Positions 1 through 6,402 of a stretch of DNA of 6,456 bases are shown in pieces; the first letter of the stretch is position 1, and each line of letters opens with the position of its first letter. Both the position numbers and the translations under genes were made by a program. The notes below the pieces were generated by a model. That model worked only from the letters and a program-made list of their open reading frames with translations. It was not told the origin of the DNA and ran no database searches. The stretch covers positions 1 to 6,456 of the forward strand of contig DUVO01000261.1 in NCBI GenBank assembly GCA_012841005.1, given 5' to 3'. Source of the stretch: Bacillota bacterium (GTDB lineage Bacteria; Bacillota; DTU030).

Positions 1-710
1 CCGTAGCCGTAACCGGGGGTATCGTAGCCAAGGGAAGTGATCCCCGTTAAATATCCAGCATGGCGCTCGGCCGTCTTTTCCAATTCCCTGAAGGAAACAT
101 CGGGGTCCACTTCCGTCAGCAACGGCACCGGCCAATACTTGATCCCGTGGTTTTCGTACCGGGCACCGGCCAGGGGGACTATAACCACATCCAGGTTATT
201 CTGCCTTTTTCCATAGAACCCCATCTCCCCGGCCGTAGAGCCCCTGTCGGCCAGAAAGTCCTTGTATTTGGCCGGGAAGGGCCTGCCATACCCCGCCTGG
301 TGGTGCATGTGTTTTTCATAGGGAGCCAAATAGCGGGCCCGGTAATTGTCTCCCCTGCCCAACAAAGGCGGGGCAAAGAGACAATCATAGGATACCCACA
401 GCCCCGCTTCACAGGTGTTGACAGGAGCGGCATCATATTCATCCCCATAAACATCCTTCACGATCTCCCGGATCTCCTCGACCAGGCGGGCCAGGGGGAT
501 TACTTCCCGGGCACCTTTTTCTGCTGCCGCCCTGATATCAGCCCGCAGAGGGGCAGGACAGCCGGATATCGCCCCGGTAAGCCCGAACTTATCCCGTAAT
601 TCAGGGGGGATGCCAATCTCATCTGCCGCCTTTTTCGCTTCTTCATAGATCCTGCCCAGATTCTGCTGCAGGTCCCGGTACATTTGAAATTTATACCTGG
701 GCTTTACCAT
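1..710 (-). CDS. N-terminal part of a conserved protein, possibly a fold-type I PLP-dependent enzyme (runs off the left edge)
   Basis: The frame is open from an ATG at 710 to the window edge: 236 codons with no stop, so the C-terminus is missing. A strong AAGGAGGG site (718-725) lies 8 nt before the ATG. The N-terminus is charged and helical (MVKPRYKFQMYRDLQQ). It is followed by a TGAISGCPAPLRADIR stretch (residues 45-60), a VNTCEAGLW segment (about 97-105), GRGDNYRARYLAPYEKHMHHQAGYG in the 118-142 region, and LTEVDPDVSFRELEK near 205-219. A small-residue EAG segment, then a GD turn, then a VDPD...LE segment is the order seen in the N-terminal half of fold-type I PLP enzymes such as SelA-like or Cys/Met-metabolism proteins. 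That is inference. The Schiff-base lysine would lie outside the window, so it cannot be tested here. There is no signal peptide or membrane segment, so it is probably cytosolic. It lies 93 nt downstream of the unknown protein at 804-1244 and is probably co-transcribed. The coding frame is secure; the function is not. Confidence 0.75.
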   Translation of the reverse strand, partial: MVKPRYKFQMYRDLQQNLGRIYEEAKKAADEIGIPPELRDKFGLTGAISGCPAPLRADIRAAAEKGAREVIPLARLVEEIREIVKDVYGDEYDAAPVNTCEAGLWVSYDCLFAPPLLGRGDNYRARYLAPYEKHMHHQAGYGRPFPAKYKDFLADRGSTAGEMGFYGKRQNNLDVVIVPLAGARYENHGIKYWPVPLLTEVDPDVSFRELEKTAERHAGYLTGITSLGYDTPGYGY

Positions 711-803
711 ACTTATTCCCTCCTTCTACTATTAACAACCAAATGCAGGTTACCATTCCCTCCTACAGGGGACTTTCCTTTACCTCTTCTACCCTCTTGG
801 TCC

Positions 804-1244
804 CTACGGGTCCCCGGACCGGCGAAAGCAAATTTTGTCTCCTACTTTCAGACCCAGTTCAATCCCCGTTGCCCGTTCCCGATTTTTCAGCACGATATTG
901 ATATGATTGGGCAGATGGGTAGCATCAAAACCGGCCACAGCACCGACCCCCTTACCCCCAATCTGGACCTCATCACCCACGACAATTACCCCCCCTTCAA
1001 GAACCTCAAAAAATCCCAGGTAACCAATCCTGTCCACCCGCTTTCCCGGGCCCGCCTCCCCTTCACTGGTCACAATCAGCTCGTGGATTTCTCCCTGGCA
1101 AAGGACCCGGGAAATCGGTAACATTAACTCAAGCCCCCGGTTCTCGAGGCGCTCGGACAGAAGGGCAACCAATTCCCCCTGGACGCTGCGCCTGGCGGCA
1201 AAGGGATTTCTTTGGAACAGGTTAGCCTGGTATGGATCGGACAC
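804..1244 (-). CDS. Conserved protein of unknown function, 146 aa (DUF6917-like from memory)
   Basis: The open frame extends to a GTG at 1280, but a near-ideal GGGAGGTGAT site ends a few bases before an in-frame GTG at 1244 (7 nt from GGAGG), so that start is chosen, giving 146 residues. After a variable N-terminus (about 1-20) the protein is a compact, probably beta-rich domain. It has QGELVALLSERLENRGLEL (22-40), a GEIHELIV strand (51-58), GPGKRVDRIGYLGFFEV (65-81), VVGDEVQIGGKGVGAVAGFD (88-107), the distinctive THLPNHINIVL (109-119), and a closing GIELGLKVGD (127-136). There is no signal peptide or transmembrane segment. The pattern recalls proteins annotated DUF6917, but this is memory and was not searched. 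It lies between the yqhV-like gene (48 nt upstream) and the possible PLP enzyme (93 nt downstream), all on one strand. The reaction, if any, is unknown. The conserved His and Asp residues (THLPNH, VDR) are candidates for a functional site. Confidence 0.85.
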   Translation of the reverse strand: MSDPYQANLFQRNPFAARRSVQGELVALLSERLENRGLELMLPISRVLCQGEIHELIVTSEGEAGPGKRVDRIGYLGFFEVLEGGVIVVGDEVQIGGKGVGAVAGFDATHLPNHINIVLKNRERATGIELGLKVGDKICFRRSGDP

Positions 1245-1249
1245 CTTAT

Positions 1250-1257
1250 CACCTCCC
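1250..1257 (-). promoter_or_regulatory. Ribosome binding site deciding the GTG start at 1244
   Basis: The minus strand reads GGGAGGTG here, with GGAGG 7 nt before GTG. The site falls inside the longer open frame that begins at 1280, so translation from 1280 is unlikely. Confidence 0.8.
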
Positions 1258-1259
1258 AA

Positions 1260-1274
1260 CTCATTACTGATGAG
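1260..1274. repeat. 15-bp palindrome, copy 2, just upstream of the unknown-protein RBS
   Basis: The minus strand reads CTCATCAGTAATGAG: 5-bp arms CTCAT/ATGAG around a 5-nt centre. It lies 2 nt outside the Shine-Dalgarno sequence of the gene starting at 1244. It matches the palindrome at 1605-1619 at 13 of 15 positions. It could be an operator or a small RNA hairpin next to the ribosome binding site. Confidence 0.45.
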
Positions 1275-1292
1275 GAGCACCGGGGAAAAAAA

Positions 1293-1556
1293 TTAGATGG
1301 TTCCCCACAAAATCATAATCATACCCACTACAATGGCCCCTATTTTTAGCATGCTCACCCGCCCTACCATCTGGGTCAATCCCAGCAAACTGACACCGAT
1401 AAAAACAAAGGGACCTATTGAACCAAGTACTCCATTTATTTTGATGGCGTTTTCCACAGTCTTAAGCTTAAGCATCAGTAAAGCACCAGCAATGCCCAGA
1501 ATCCCAAAAAGGAAACGCATAAGGGCCATTCCAATTACGACCTTTTCCCCCGCCAC
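1293..1556 (-). CDS. yqhV: YqhV-like small membrane protein (DUF2619 family)
   Basis: This 87-residue, very hydrophobic protein has three predicted membrane helices: about residues 7-30 (VIGMALMRFLFGILGIAGAL), 40-62 (INGVLGSIGPFVFIGVSLLGL) and 67-86. A short polar loop, KLKTVENAIKIN, separates helices 1 and 2. The MAL-R-L-G...ALLMLK...VE-A-KIN...GP arrangement is characteristic of YqhV/DUF2619 proteins, found in spore-forming Firmicutes. In Bacillus subtilis yqhV sits just upstream of the spoIIIA operon; its molecular role is unknown to me. The GTG start at 1556 is preceded by a G-rich TGGGGGTTGAT site with 8-nt spacing. The next in-frame ATG (codon 10) would cut into helix 1 and lacks a clear site. 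The spoIIIA genes are not next to it here: the downstream neighbour is the unknown 146-aa protein and upstream lies a terminator. The family call is fairly sure; the function is open. Confidence 0.82.
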   Translation of the reverse strand: MAGEKVVIGMALMRFLFGILGIAGALLMLKLKTVENAIKINGVLGSIGPFVFIGVSLLGLTQMVGRVSMLKIGAIVVGMIMILWGTI

Positions 1557-1604
1557 ATTATCAACCCCCAGTTCAAATGCTACCGGGAATCATCCATCTG
1601 GCTA

Positions 1605-1619
1605 CTCATCATTGATGAG
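1605..1619. repeat. 15-bp palindrome, copy 1, upstream of the yqhV-like gene
   Basis: The minus strand reads CTCATCAATGATGAG, a perfect palindrome with 7-bp arms around one central base, 49 nt before the GTG of the yqhV-like gene. It is nearly the same sequence as the one at 1260-1274, and the TwG bases after it are shared as well. The rest of 1557-1784 is AT-rich, non-coding, and holds no promoter I can call with confidence. Confidence 0.5.
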
Positions 1620-1784
1620 CTTATTAATAGTTATTCTTCTCTACCCCGAAATATCCTGCCTGTTGATAAAGATTTTACCAGTTAACCCCTTCCCCATAAC
1701 ATATTATTCATCTTCCGTGATTTACGTCCCTTTTTGCCGTAAAATTCATGGGCCGCTGGTCAGAAAATTCAGGCTGCTAAACGG

Positions 1785-1808
1785 AAAAAAGAACCAGCCA
1801 ACTGGTTC
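1785..1808 (-). terminator. Intrinsic terminator of the MBL-fold hydrolase gene
   Basis: Right after the TGA at 1810, the minus strand forms a perfect 7-bp stem GAACCAG/CTGGTTC with a TTGG loop, followed directly by six T residues. This is a classic Rho-independent terminator. It separates the hydrolase transcript from the yqhV-like group, which is read in the same direction. Confidence 0.93.
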
Positions 1809-1809
1809 C

Positions 1810-2544
1810 TCAGATTCTATAGATCCCGCCTTCCCGGGCCAATTCTGCCTGGGGGAATACCTCCCTGGCTTCTGCCAGCAGCCCCTCCTCATCACCCTCG
1901 GGGTTCAGGTGAGTGAGAAGAAGTTTTTCAATCCCCGCTTCTTCAGCCAGGGTAGCCGCCTGGTGAGCCGAGAGGTGGTTACCCTTGCCTGCCCCAATAT
2001 CCTGGTGCCGGTAGTTTGCCTCACAAAGAAAGAGATGGGCTCCGGCAATAAAGGGCACCAGGCCTTCAAAGTGCTCTGTATCCCCTGAGTAGGCAAAATG
2101 CCTCCCTCCCCCGGCAAACCCTACGGCCAAGCAGGGAAGGGCATGGACGGTCCAGAGAAAAGACACCGAAAAATCGCCGATTGCCAGAGAATCGCCCCCC
2201 CGGACCGGGTTAAGAGTAAAATTATCTTTATACTGTAAGGAAGTAAATAGGGCCTCCGGTTCCGCTGGACAAAAAATTGGCAACGGTTCCCGCCGCAGTC
2301 CTCCACGGCGAGCGGCATCTACTGCATAGCGTAAAACATAGAGATCACTTATATGATCATAGTGCAGGTGGGATAGAACCACCGCCGTCAGCCGGTTGAG
2401 ATCCAGGTACTGCTGGAGTCGGGCTACCACGCCGCTGCCACAATCGAGAAGAATACTGGTACTGCCCTGGGTTAAAAGATAGCCGGAACAGGCCCTGCCC
2501 GCACCCGGATAGGGCCCATTATTACCAAGTACCGTTAACTCCAT
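1810..2544 (-). CDS. Metallo-beta-lactamase-fold hydrolase, YhfI/RNase Z-like
   Basis: A 244-residue cytosolic metal-dependent hydrolase. It begins with MELTVLGNNGPYPG and a CSGYLL segment (19-24), as in YhfI-type and RNase Z-like proteins. The metal ligands are all visible: HLHYDH (H59, H61, D63, H64), H134 in WTVH, D155 in SGDT, H190 in the HLSAHQAA segment, and H212 in LLLTHLNP. I see no flexible exosite arm of the kind tRNase Z uses for tRNA, so 3' tRNA processing is doubtful; a phosphodiesterase-like substrate is possible but unproven. The open frame extends to 2580, but a promoter at 2589-2617 would start RNA near 2582. The ATG at 2544 leaves a leader of about 38 nt and gives the usual family N-terminus. 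Its GGGAGGG site is 11-12 nt away, longer than ideal. It ends in a strong terminator and is probably monocistronic. Confidence 0.92.
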   Translation of the reverse strand: MELTVLGNNGPYPGAGRACSGYLLTQGSTSILLDCGSGVVARLQQYLDLNRLTAVVLSHLHYDHISDLYVLRYAVDAARRGGLRREPLPIFCPAEPEALFTSLQYKDNFTLNPVRGGDSLAIGDFSVSFLWTVHALPCLAVGFAGGGRHFAYSGDTEHFEGLVPFIAGAHLFLCEANYRHQDIGAGKGNHLSAHQAATLAEEAGIEKLLLTHLNPEGDEEGLLAEAREVFPQAELAREGGIYRI

Positions 2545-2563
2545 CCTTCGGTTGTCCCTCCCA

Positions 2564-2575
2564 GAATCATGATTC
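2564..2575. repeat. Perfect 12-bp palindrome in the hydrolase leader
   Basis: GAATCATGATTC is identical on both strands. It lies between the inferred transcription start (about 2582) and the GGGAGGG ribosome binding site of the gene starting at 2544. That position suits a repressor site, though a 12-bp palindrome can occur by chance. Confidence 0.4.
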
Positions 2576-2588
2576 ATCACTATAATTA

Positions 2589-2617
2589 ATTCTATACCGG
2601 TCTACCCGGTATTACAA
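2589..2617 (-). promoter_or_regulatory. Sigma-A-like promoter with an inverted repeat in its spacer, driving the MBL-fold hydrolase
   Basis: On the minus strand, TTGTAA (2612-2617; 4/6 to TTGACA) and TAGAAT (2589-2594; 5/6 to TATAAT) are separated by exactly 17 nt. The spacer is filled by a perfect inverted repeat ATACCGG-GTAGA-CCGGTAT (2594-2612), whose ends overlap one base of each promoter box. This is the geometry of an operator where a bound repressor, or a MerR-type activator, would act. It lies in the 143-nt gap after the lipoprotein gene, so the hydrolase has its own promoter. Confidence 0.6.
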
Positions 2618-2687
2618 GTATATATCCCCCTTTGTGGAGGAATTTCCCTGCTCTCCCTGGGAAAGACAAGCCCGGTCTATCTCTCCT

Positions 2688-3608
2688 TCAGCCGCCCAGT
2701 ACCTTCTCCTTCTGAAACTGGTACACCAGCCGGGAGATCTCTTCGATGGCAGCAAAACCATCATCAACGCTCTGGCCCACACCATCGGTCATTACACATA
2801 AAATATAGGGACGGTCTGCCAAAAATACAATACCGATATCATTGGCCACGCCAGTGACGGTCCCCACCTTGTGGGCAACCTGTACATTGTCAGGCACCCC
2901 CGGGGGTATACCCTCCTCATCAAAAATGGTATGGGACATGTGTTGCAAAAGGCTTTCCCCCAAATCGGGATGGGCACCGGCAAAATCCAGGAGTGCTTGC
3001 AGGTAAATGCCTAAATCCCTGGCGGTAGAAATGTTAGCTCCATCGGGATAGACAGTTTCTCCCCCCAGGGAACGGAAATAGGCGGCTATGTTATCTTTAC
3101 CCAAATGGCGGAGAAGCATTTTCCAGGCAATATTGTCACTTACGCTGATGGCCAGATTGGCCAGCACTCCCAGGGAATAGCGGGCGCCATCGTGGGTAAA
3201 AAACTGAATAACACCGGCACCGCTGCTATAATCGGTATCAGCTTGATAGGCCACAGTATCTTCCAGATGGAGCTTGCCGTCGGCAACCTGCTGCAGGAGG
3301 TAAAGGACAATTGGTGCCTTAATGGAACTGGCGGCAGTAATCGGTTCCCGCTCATTGATACCGAAACTGGCCCCGGAACGGACATCGCGGAAATAAACCC
3401 CTATCCTTCCCCCCTGCCCCTGAATATATTGGGATAGTTCCTGTTGCAGAGGCCCGTAATCGGGTTCAGGCAAAGGCGTATCCTGGAGTGGCTTTAAGTG
3501 TTCATCACCCTTACCGGCACAGCCGGCAAGGCCAGCCAGTAAGAGCAGTACGACCAGACAGGCGGCCAGGTGCCTGGGTCCGGTCCTGGTTTCCTCCCGC
3601 CGTTTCAT
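2688..3608 (-). CDS. Class A beta-lactamase-like serine hydrolase, lipoprotein
   Basis: A 306-residue protein. It starts with a lipoprotein signal peptide: basic MKRREETRTGPRH, hydrophobic ACLVVLLLLAGL, and lipobox LAGC with lipidation Cys30, so it is probably anchored outside the membrane. A polar, proline-rich linker (about 31-52) precedes a beta-lactamase2/class A-type domain. The catalytic SxxK is S94-S95-I96-K97 (in TAASSIKAP), SDN is 157-159, and the KTG box reads KVGT (247-250). Between SDN and KVGT the sequence LGGETVYPDGANISTARDLG lacks the E-x-x-L-N motif that carries deacylating Glu166, and the omega loop looks shortened. Effective beta-lactamase turnover is therefore doubtful; a penicillin-binding or peptidoglycan-related role is equally possible. 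The frame can be extended to a TTG at 3689, but this would put 27 residues before the signal peptide; the ATG at 3608 has AAGGA 5 nt upstream. It is divergent from the Lon-like gene and has no clear terminator. Confidence 0.9.
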   Translation of the reverse strand: MKRREETRTGPRHLAACLVVLLLLAGLAGCAGKGDEHLKPLQDTPLPEPDYGPLQQELSQYIQGQGGRIGVYFRDVRSGASFGINEREPITAASSIKAPIVLYLLQQVADGKLHLEDTVAYQADTDYSSGAGVIQFFTHDGARYSLGVLANLAISVSDNIAWKMLLRHLGKDNIAAYFRSLGGETVYPDGANISTARDLGIYLQALLDFAGAHPDLGESLLQHMSHTIFDEEGIPPGVPDNVQVAHKVGTVTGVANDIGIVFLADRPYILCVMTDGVGQSVDDGFAAIEEISRLVYQFQKEKVLGG

Positions 3609-3748
3609 AGAATCCTTACCCCTTTCAATTTTCAATGTTTTACCCTTACTTTTTCCGGGAAATAAGGGGCCTATACCTGGAAAGGGCAATGATAGTATTC
3701 CCTCTTTCCCCTCCTTAAGGTGGCCCAGGCAAGTATTGTAAAAATATG

Positions 3749-3778
3749 ATTATCCTCCTGAAGACACACTAAGTACAA
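3749..3778 (-). promoter_or_regulatory. Possible promoter for the lipoprotein gene (weak)
   Basis: In the 247-nt divergent gap the minus strand has TTGTAC (3773-3778), an 18-nt spacer and GATAAT (3749-3754; 5/6 to TATAAT). This would give a leader of about 134 nt. The -35 match is poor. I found no convincing promoter for the plus-strand Lon-like gene in the same gap, and no CIRCE or CtsR-type heat-shock operator. Confidence 0.25.
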
Positions 3779-3842
3779 GGGAAAATTGTCTCTTCGAACC
3801 TTTATTTTTTAGTGAGACTTCTCCAGCACACTTTATGGCAGA

Positions 3843-3849
3843 GGGAGGT
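3843..3849 (+). promoter_or_regulatory. Ribosome binding site deciding the GTG start at 3856
   Basis: GGGAGGT lies 6 nt before GTG at 3856. It falls inside the frame that could begin at ATG 3835, and no ribosome binding site precedes that ATG, so the GTG is preferred. Confidence 0.8.
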
Positions 3850-3855
3850 ACTATT

Positions 3856-6297
3856 GTGACACAAGCCTTTACAGTCCCCAGGGAAAAACTACGGCAGGAA
3901 CTGGACCCCCGCTCTTTACCCTTTGACAGTACCGCCGAATTACAGCCCCTAGACGGCATCTTTGGCCAGAAGCGGGCTGTCCAGGCCCTTGCCTTCGGCC
4001 TCAGTGTAAAAAGCCCTGATTACAACATTTTTGTCACAGGGCCGACGGGTACCGGCCGCAGCACCTACACCCAAAAAGCCGTGCACCAAAGGGCCGGCCA
4101 CGAGGCAGTGCCCGACGACTGGTGCTATGTTTACAATTTCGAACAGCCCTATGAACCCATTGCCCTCCGCCTTCCGCCGGGTGTGGGGGCGGCCCTGGCC
4201 CGGGATATGGAACACCTGGTGGAAGAACTGCAGCAAAGGATACCCAAGGTATTTGAGAGTGAAGATTACCAAAAAAGTAAGGAACGGGTAATCAAACAAT
4301 TTCAGGAAAAGAGCAATGCCTTAATAGAAAAATTCCGGCGGGAAGCCAGTGCCGCCGGTTTTTCCCTGCAACGGACGCCGGCCGGCTTTATGGCCTTTCC
4401 CACCGTAGAAGACCGGCCTCTGAAACCGGAAGAAATCAGCCGGCTAGATGAAACCTCCCGGCAGCAGCTGGAGGCCAATGCCAGTGCCGTCGAAAACAAA
4501 ATGCAGGAGCTGGGGCGTCACCTCCGGGCCCTGGAGAAGGAGGCCCAGGAACAGGTTGCCCAATTGGACAAGGGAATTGGTTATTACCTGGTCAGTCTTC
4601 CCCTCTCCGATTTAAAAGGACGGTACCGGGAATTCCCCCAGGTTGTAGAATACCTGCAGGCGGTACAGGAAGATATCGTGGAAAACCTCGATGACTTCCG
4701 GACGGCCAATGAACAGCAAAACCCCCTGGATTTTTTATTTCAGAGGACTAAAGGAGAGAAGATCACCAAATACAGTGTTAACCTGCTGGTAGATAACAGC
4801 AAACAAAGGGGAGCCCCGGTTATTATTGAGACAAATCCCACCTACTATAACCTGACGGGGAAAATTGAATACAAGGGCCAGCTGGGCTTGATGATGACTG
4901 ATTTTAGCATGATCAAAGCCGGCGCCCTGCACCGGGCCAATGGCGGCTACCTGGTCCTTTTTGCCGAAGACATTCTCCGGCAACCGGCCGCCTGGGATGC
5001 CTTAAAGAAGGCCCTGAAGAACCAGGAGGTCAGCATTGAAAATATGGCCGAAAGCTACGGCTTAATTCCCACAGCCAGTATCAAGCCGGAACCCATCCGC
5101 CTCAAGACAAAGGTAATCCTCATCGGCAGTCCCGTTATTTACAATCTTCTCTACCATCTGGATGAAGATTTTTCCAAGCTTTTTAAGGTAAAGGTGGATT
5201 TTAGTGCCGATATGGATCGGACCCCGGCCAACATTGCCAATTACGCCGCCTTTATTGCCTCCCACTGCCGGCAGGCAGGGCTTAAGCATTTCTCCGCCCC
5301 GGCCACGGCCAAGTTGATTGACTACAGCACCCGGTTGGCCGAGGACCAGGGGAAACTGTCGGCCAGCTTCAATAAAATGGTAGAGATTATCTGTGAAGCC
5401 GACGCCTGGGCTCAGGTTGACGGTGCCCCCCAGGTAGAAGCCTCCCATGTGGTAAAGGCCCTGGAAGAGAAAGAATACCGTTCCAACAAGCTGGAAGAAA
5501 GGATCAGGGAACTAATTGCCCGGGGAGACATCCTGATTGATACAAGGGAAAGGGTGATTGGGCAGGTAAACGGCCTCTCTGTCATCGACCTGGGCGACTA
5601 CCAATTCGGCAAACCATCCCGGATCACAGCCCGTACCTACAGCGGCAAGGAAGGGGTACTCAATATCGAAAGGGAATCCCGCCTCAGCGGGCGTATCCAC
5701 GACAAGGGAGTCCTCATCCTCAGCGGTTATTTGGGAGGTAAATACGCCCGGAACAAACCCCTGGCTCTTTCGGCAACCATCTGCTTCGAGCAGTCCTATG
5801 ACGGGGTTGAGGGAGATAGTGCCTCCAGTGCCGAACTCTACGCCCTCCTCTCCAGCCTGGCCGGCGTCCCCCTGTACCAGGGAATTGCTGTGACAGGTTC
5901 GGTAAACCAACGGGGCCAGATCCAACCCATTGGTGGTGTGAACAGGAAAATTGAAGGTTTCTTTACCGTCTGCAAACTCCAGGGCTTCACCGGTAACCAG
6001 GGCGTTATCATCCCACGGCAAAATGTCAAAAACCTTCAGCTTAAAGATGAAGTCATAGAAGCCGCTGCCGCCGGCAAGTTTCATATCTATGCCATCGATA
6101 ATATTGAGGAGGGTTTGGAAATTTTGACAGGACTCCCTGCCGGCGAACCGGATGCCGCGGGAAATTATCCGAAAGGTACTTTCAATTACCTGGTAAATAA
6201 GAGTCTGGAAGAATTCGCCGCCCAACTGCGCTTCCACCGCCCCTGGTCGTGGCTGGAAGAAGAACAGCCGGCAGGAATCGGAACAGAGGGTTCGTAA
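3856..6297 (+). CDS. Lon-like AAA+ protease (AAA_32 plus Lon proteolytic domain)
   Basis: An 813-residue cytosolic protein of the Lon-related family that includes E. coli YcbZ/LonH and LonC-type enzymes, not classical LonA (no N-terminal substrate-binding LAN domain). In order: IFGQKRAVQALAFGL (about 35-49); a Walker A-like GPTGTGRST (62-70); a long charged, probably coiled-coil insertion (about 115-275); the family signature GALHRANGGYLVLFAEDIL (about 356-374); an AAA lid region up to about 545; and the Lon protease domain (about 558-760). The protease dyad is intact: Ser657 in EGDSASSAE and Lys698 in PIGGVNRKIEG. The Walker A lysine is Arg68, which I recall as common in AAA_32 proteins. The usual Walker B aspartate position is Phe369, so ATP hydrolysis may be weak or absent. 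The GTG start is chosen from the ribosome binding site. The length is near the family norm of about 800. It is divergent from the lipoprotein gene, with no clear terminator before the repeat at 6403. Its likely job is degradation of unfolded or specific proteins. Confidence 0.93.
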   Translation: MTQAFTVPREKLRQELDPRSLPFDSTAELQPLDGIFGQKRAVQALAFGLSVKSPDYNIFVTGPTGTGRSTYTQKAVHQRAGHEAVPDDWCYVYNFEQPYEPIALRLPPGVGAALARDMEHLVEELQQRIPKVFESEDYQKSKERVIKQFQEKSNALIEKFRREASAAGFSLQRTPAGFMAFPTVEDRPLKPEEISRLDETSRQQLEANASAVENKMQELGRHLRALEKEAQEQVAQLDKGIGYYLVSLPLSDLKGRYREFPQVVEYLQAVQEDIVENLDDFRTANEQQNPLDFLFQRTKGEKITKYSVNLLVDNSKQRGAPVIIETNPTYYNLTGKIEYKGQLGLMMTDFSMIKAGALHRANGGYLVLFAEDILRQPAAWDALKKALKNQEVSIENMAESYGLIPTASIKPEPIRLKTKVILIGSPVIYNLLYHLDEDFSKLFKVKVDFSADMDRTPANIANYAAFIASHCRQAGLKHFSAPATAKLIDYSTRLAEDQGKLSASFNKMVEIICEADAWAQVDGAPQVEASHVVKALEEKEYRSNKLEERIRELIARGDILIDTRERVIGQVNGLSVIDLGDYQFGKPSRITARTYSGKEGVLNIERESRLSGRIHDKGVLILSGYLGGKYARNKPLALSATICFEQSYDGVEGDSASSAELYALLSSLAGVPLYQGIAVTGSVNQRGQIQPIGGVNRKIEGFFTVCKLQGFTGNQGVIIPRQNVKNLQLKDEVIEAAAAGKFHIYAIDNIEEGLEILTGLPAGEPDAAGNYPKGTFNYLVNKSLEEFAAQLRFHRPWSWLEEEQPAGIGTEGS

Positions 6298-6402
6298 ATT
6301 TACTCTGAAAATTGCTTTTTATGCCGCCGGCTTGGTCCTGCGGGGCCACTCCCTAACTGGTATTTAGAGATTAGAATTTGGAGGTTTGATTATTAATATA
6401 TT

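Noticed and set aside
60..599. Open plus-strand frame of 179 codons
   Set aside because: It lies antisense to the conserved minus-strand coding frame at 1-710, has no ribosome binding site, and its product shows no domain pattern.
691..756. 21-codon minus-strand frame that could be a leader peptide before the possible PLP enzyme
   Set aside because: Its GGAGGGA touches the ATG with almost no spacing, it overlaps the main gene out of frame, and the peptide has no regulatory codon pattern.
1625..1670. Sporulation-type (sigma-E-like) promoter before the yqhV-like gene
   Set aside because: A GGATATT element is present on the minus strand, but the matching -10 is poor, so the call would rest on expectation rather than sequence.
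1297..2088. Open plus-strand frame of 263 codons
   Set aside because: It runs antisense through the yqhV-like gene, the terminator and the MBL-fold gene. Its composition is that of a shadow frame.
2643..2664. TTTCCC/GGGAAA inverted repeat after the lipoprotein gene as a terminator
   Set aside because: The stem is only 6 bp with a 10-nt loop, and no T-run follows on the minus strand.
3691..3708. Imperfect inverted repeat GGAAAGGG/CCCTCTTTCC around this position in the lipoprotein leader
   Set aside because: It needs a 2-nt bulge and sits in purine-rich sequence where such matches are common. There is no supporting regulatory context.
5512..6237. Open minus-strand frame of 241 codons inside the Lon-like gene
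   Set aside because: It is antisense to the conserved protease domain, including the Ser657 and Lys698 motifs, with no independent evidence for coding.
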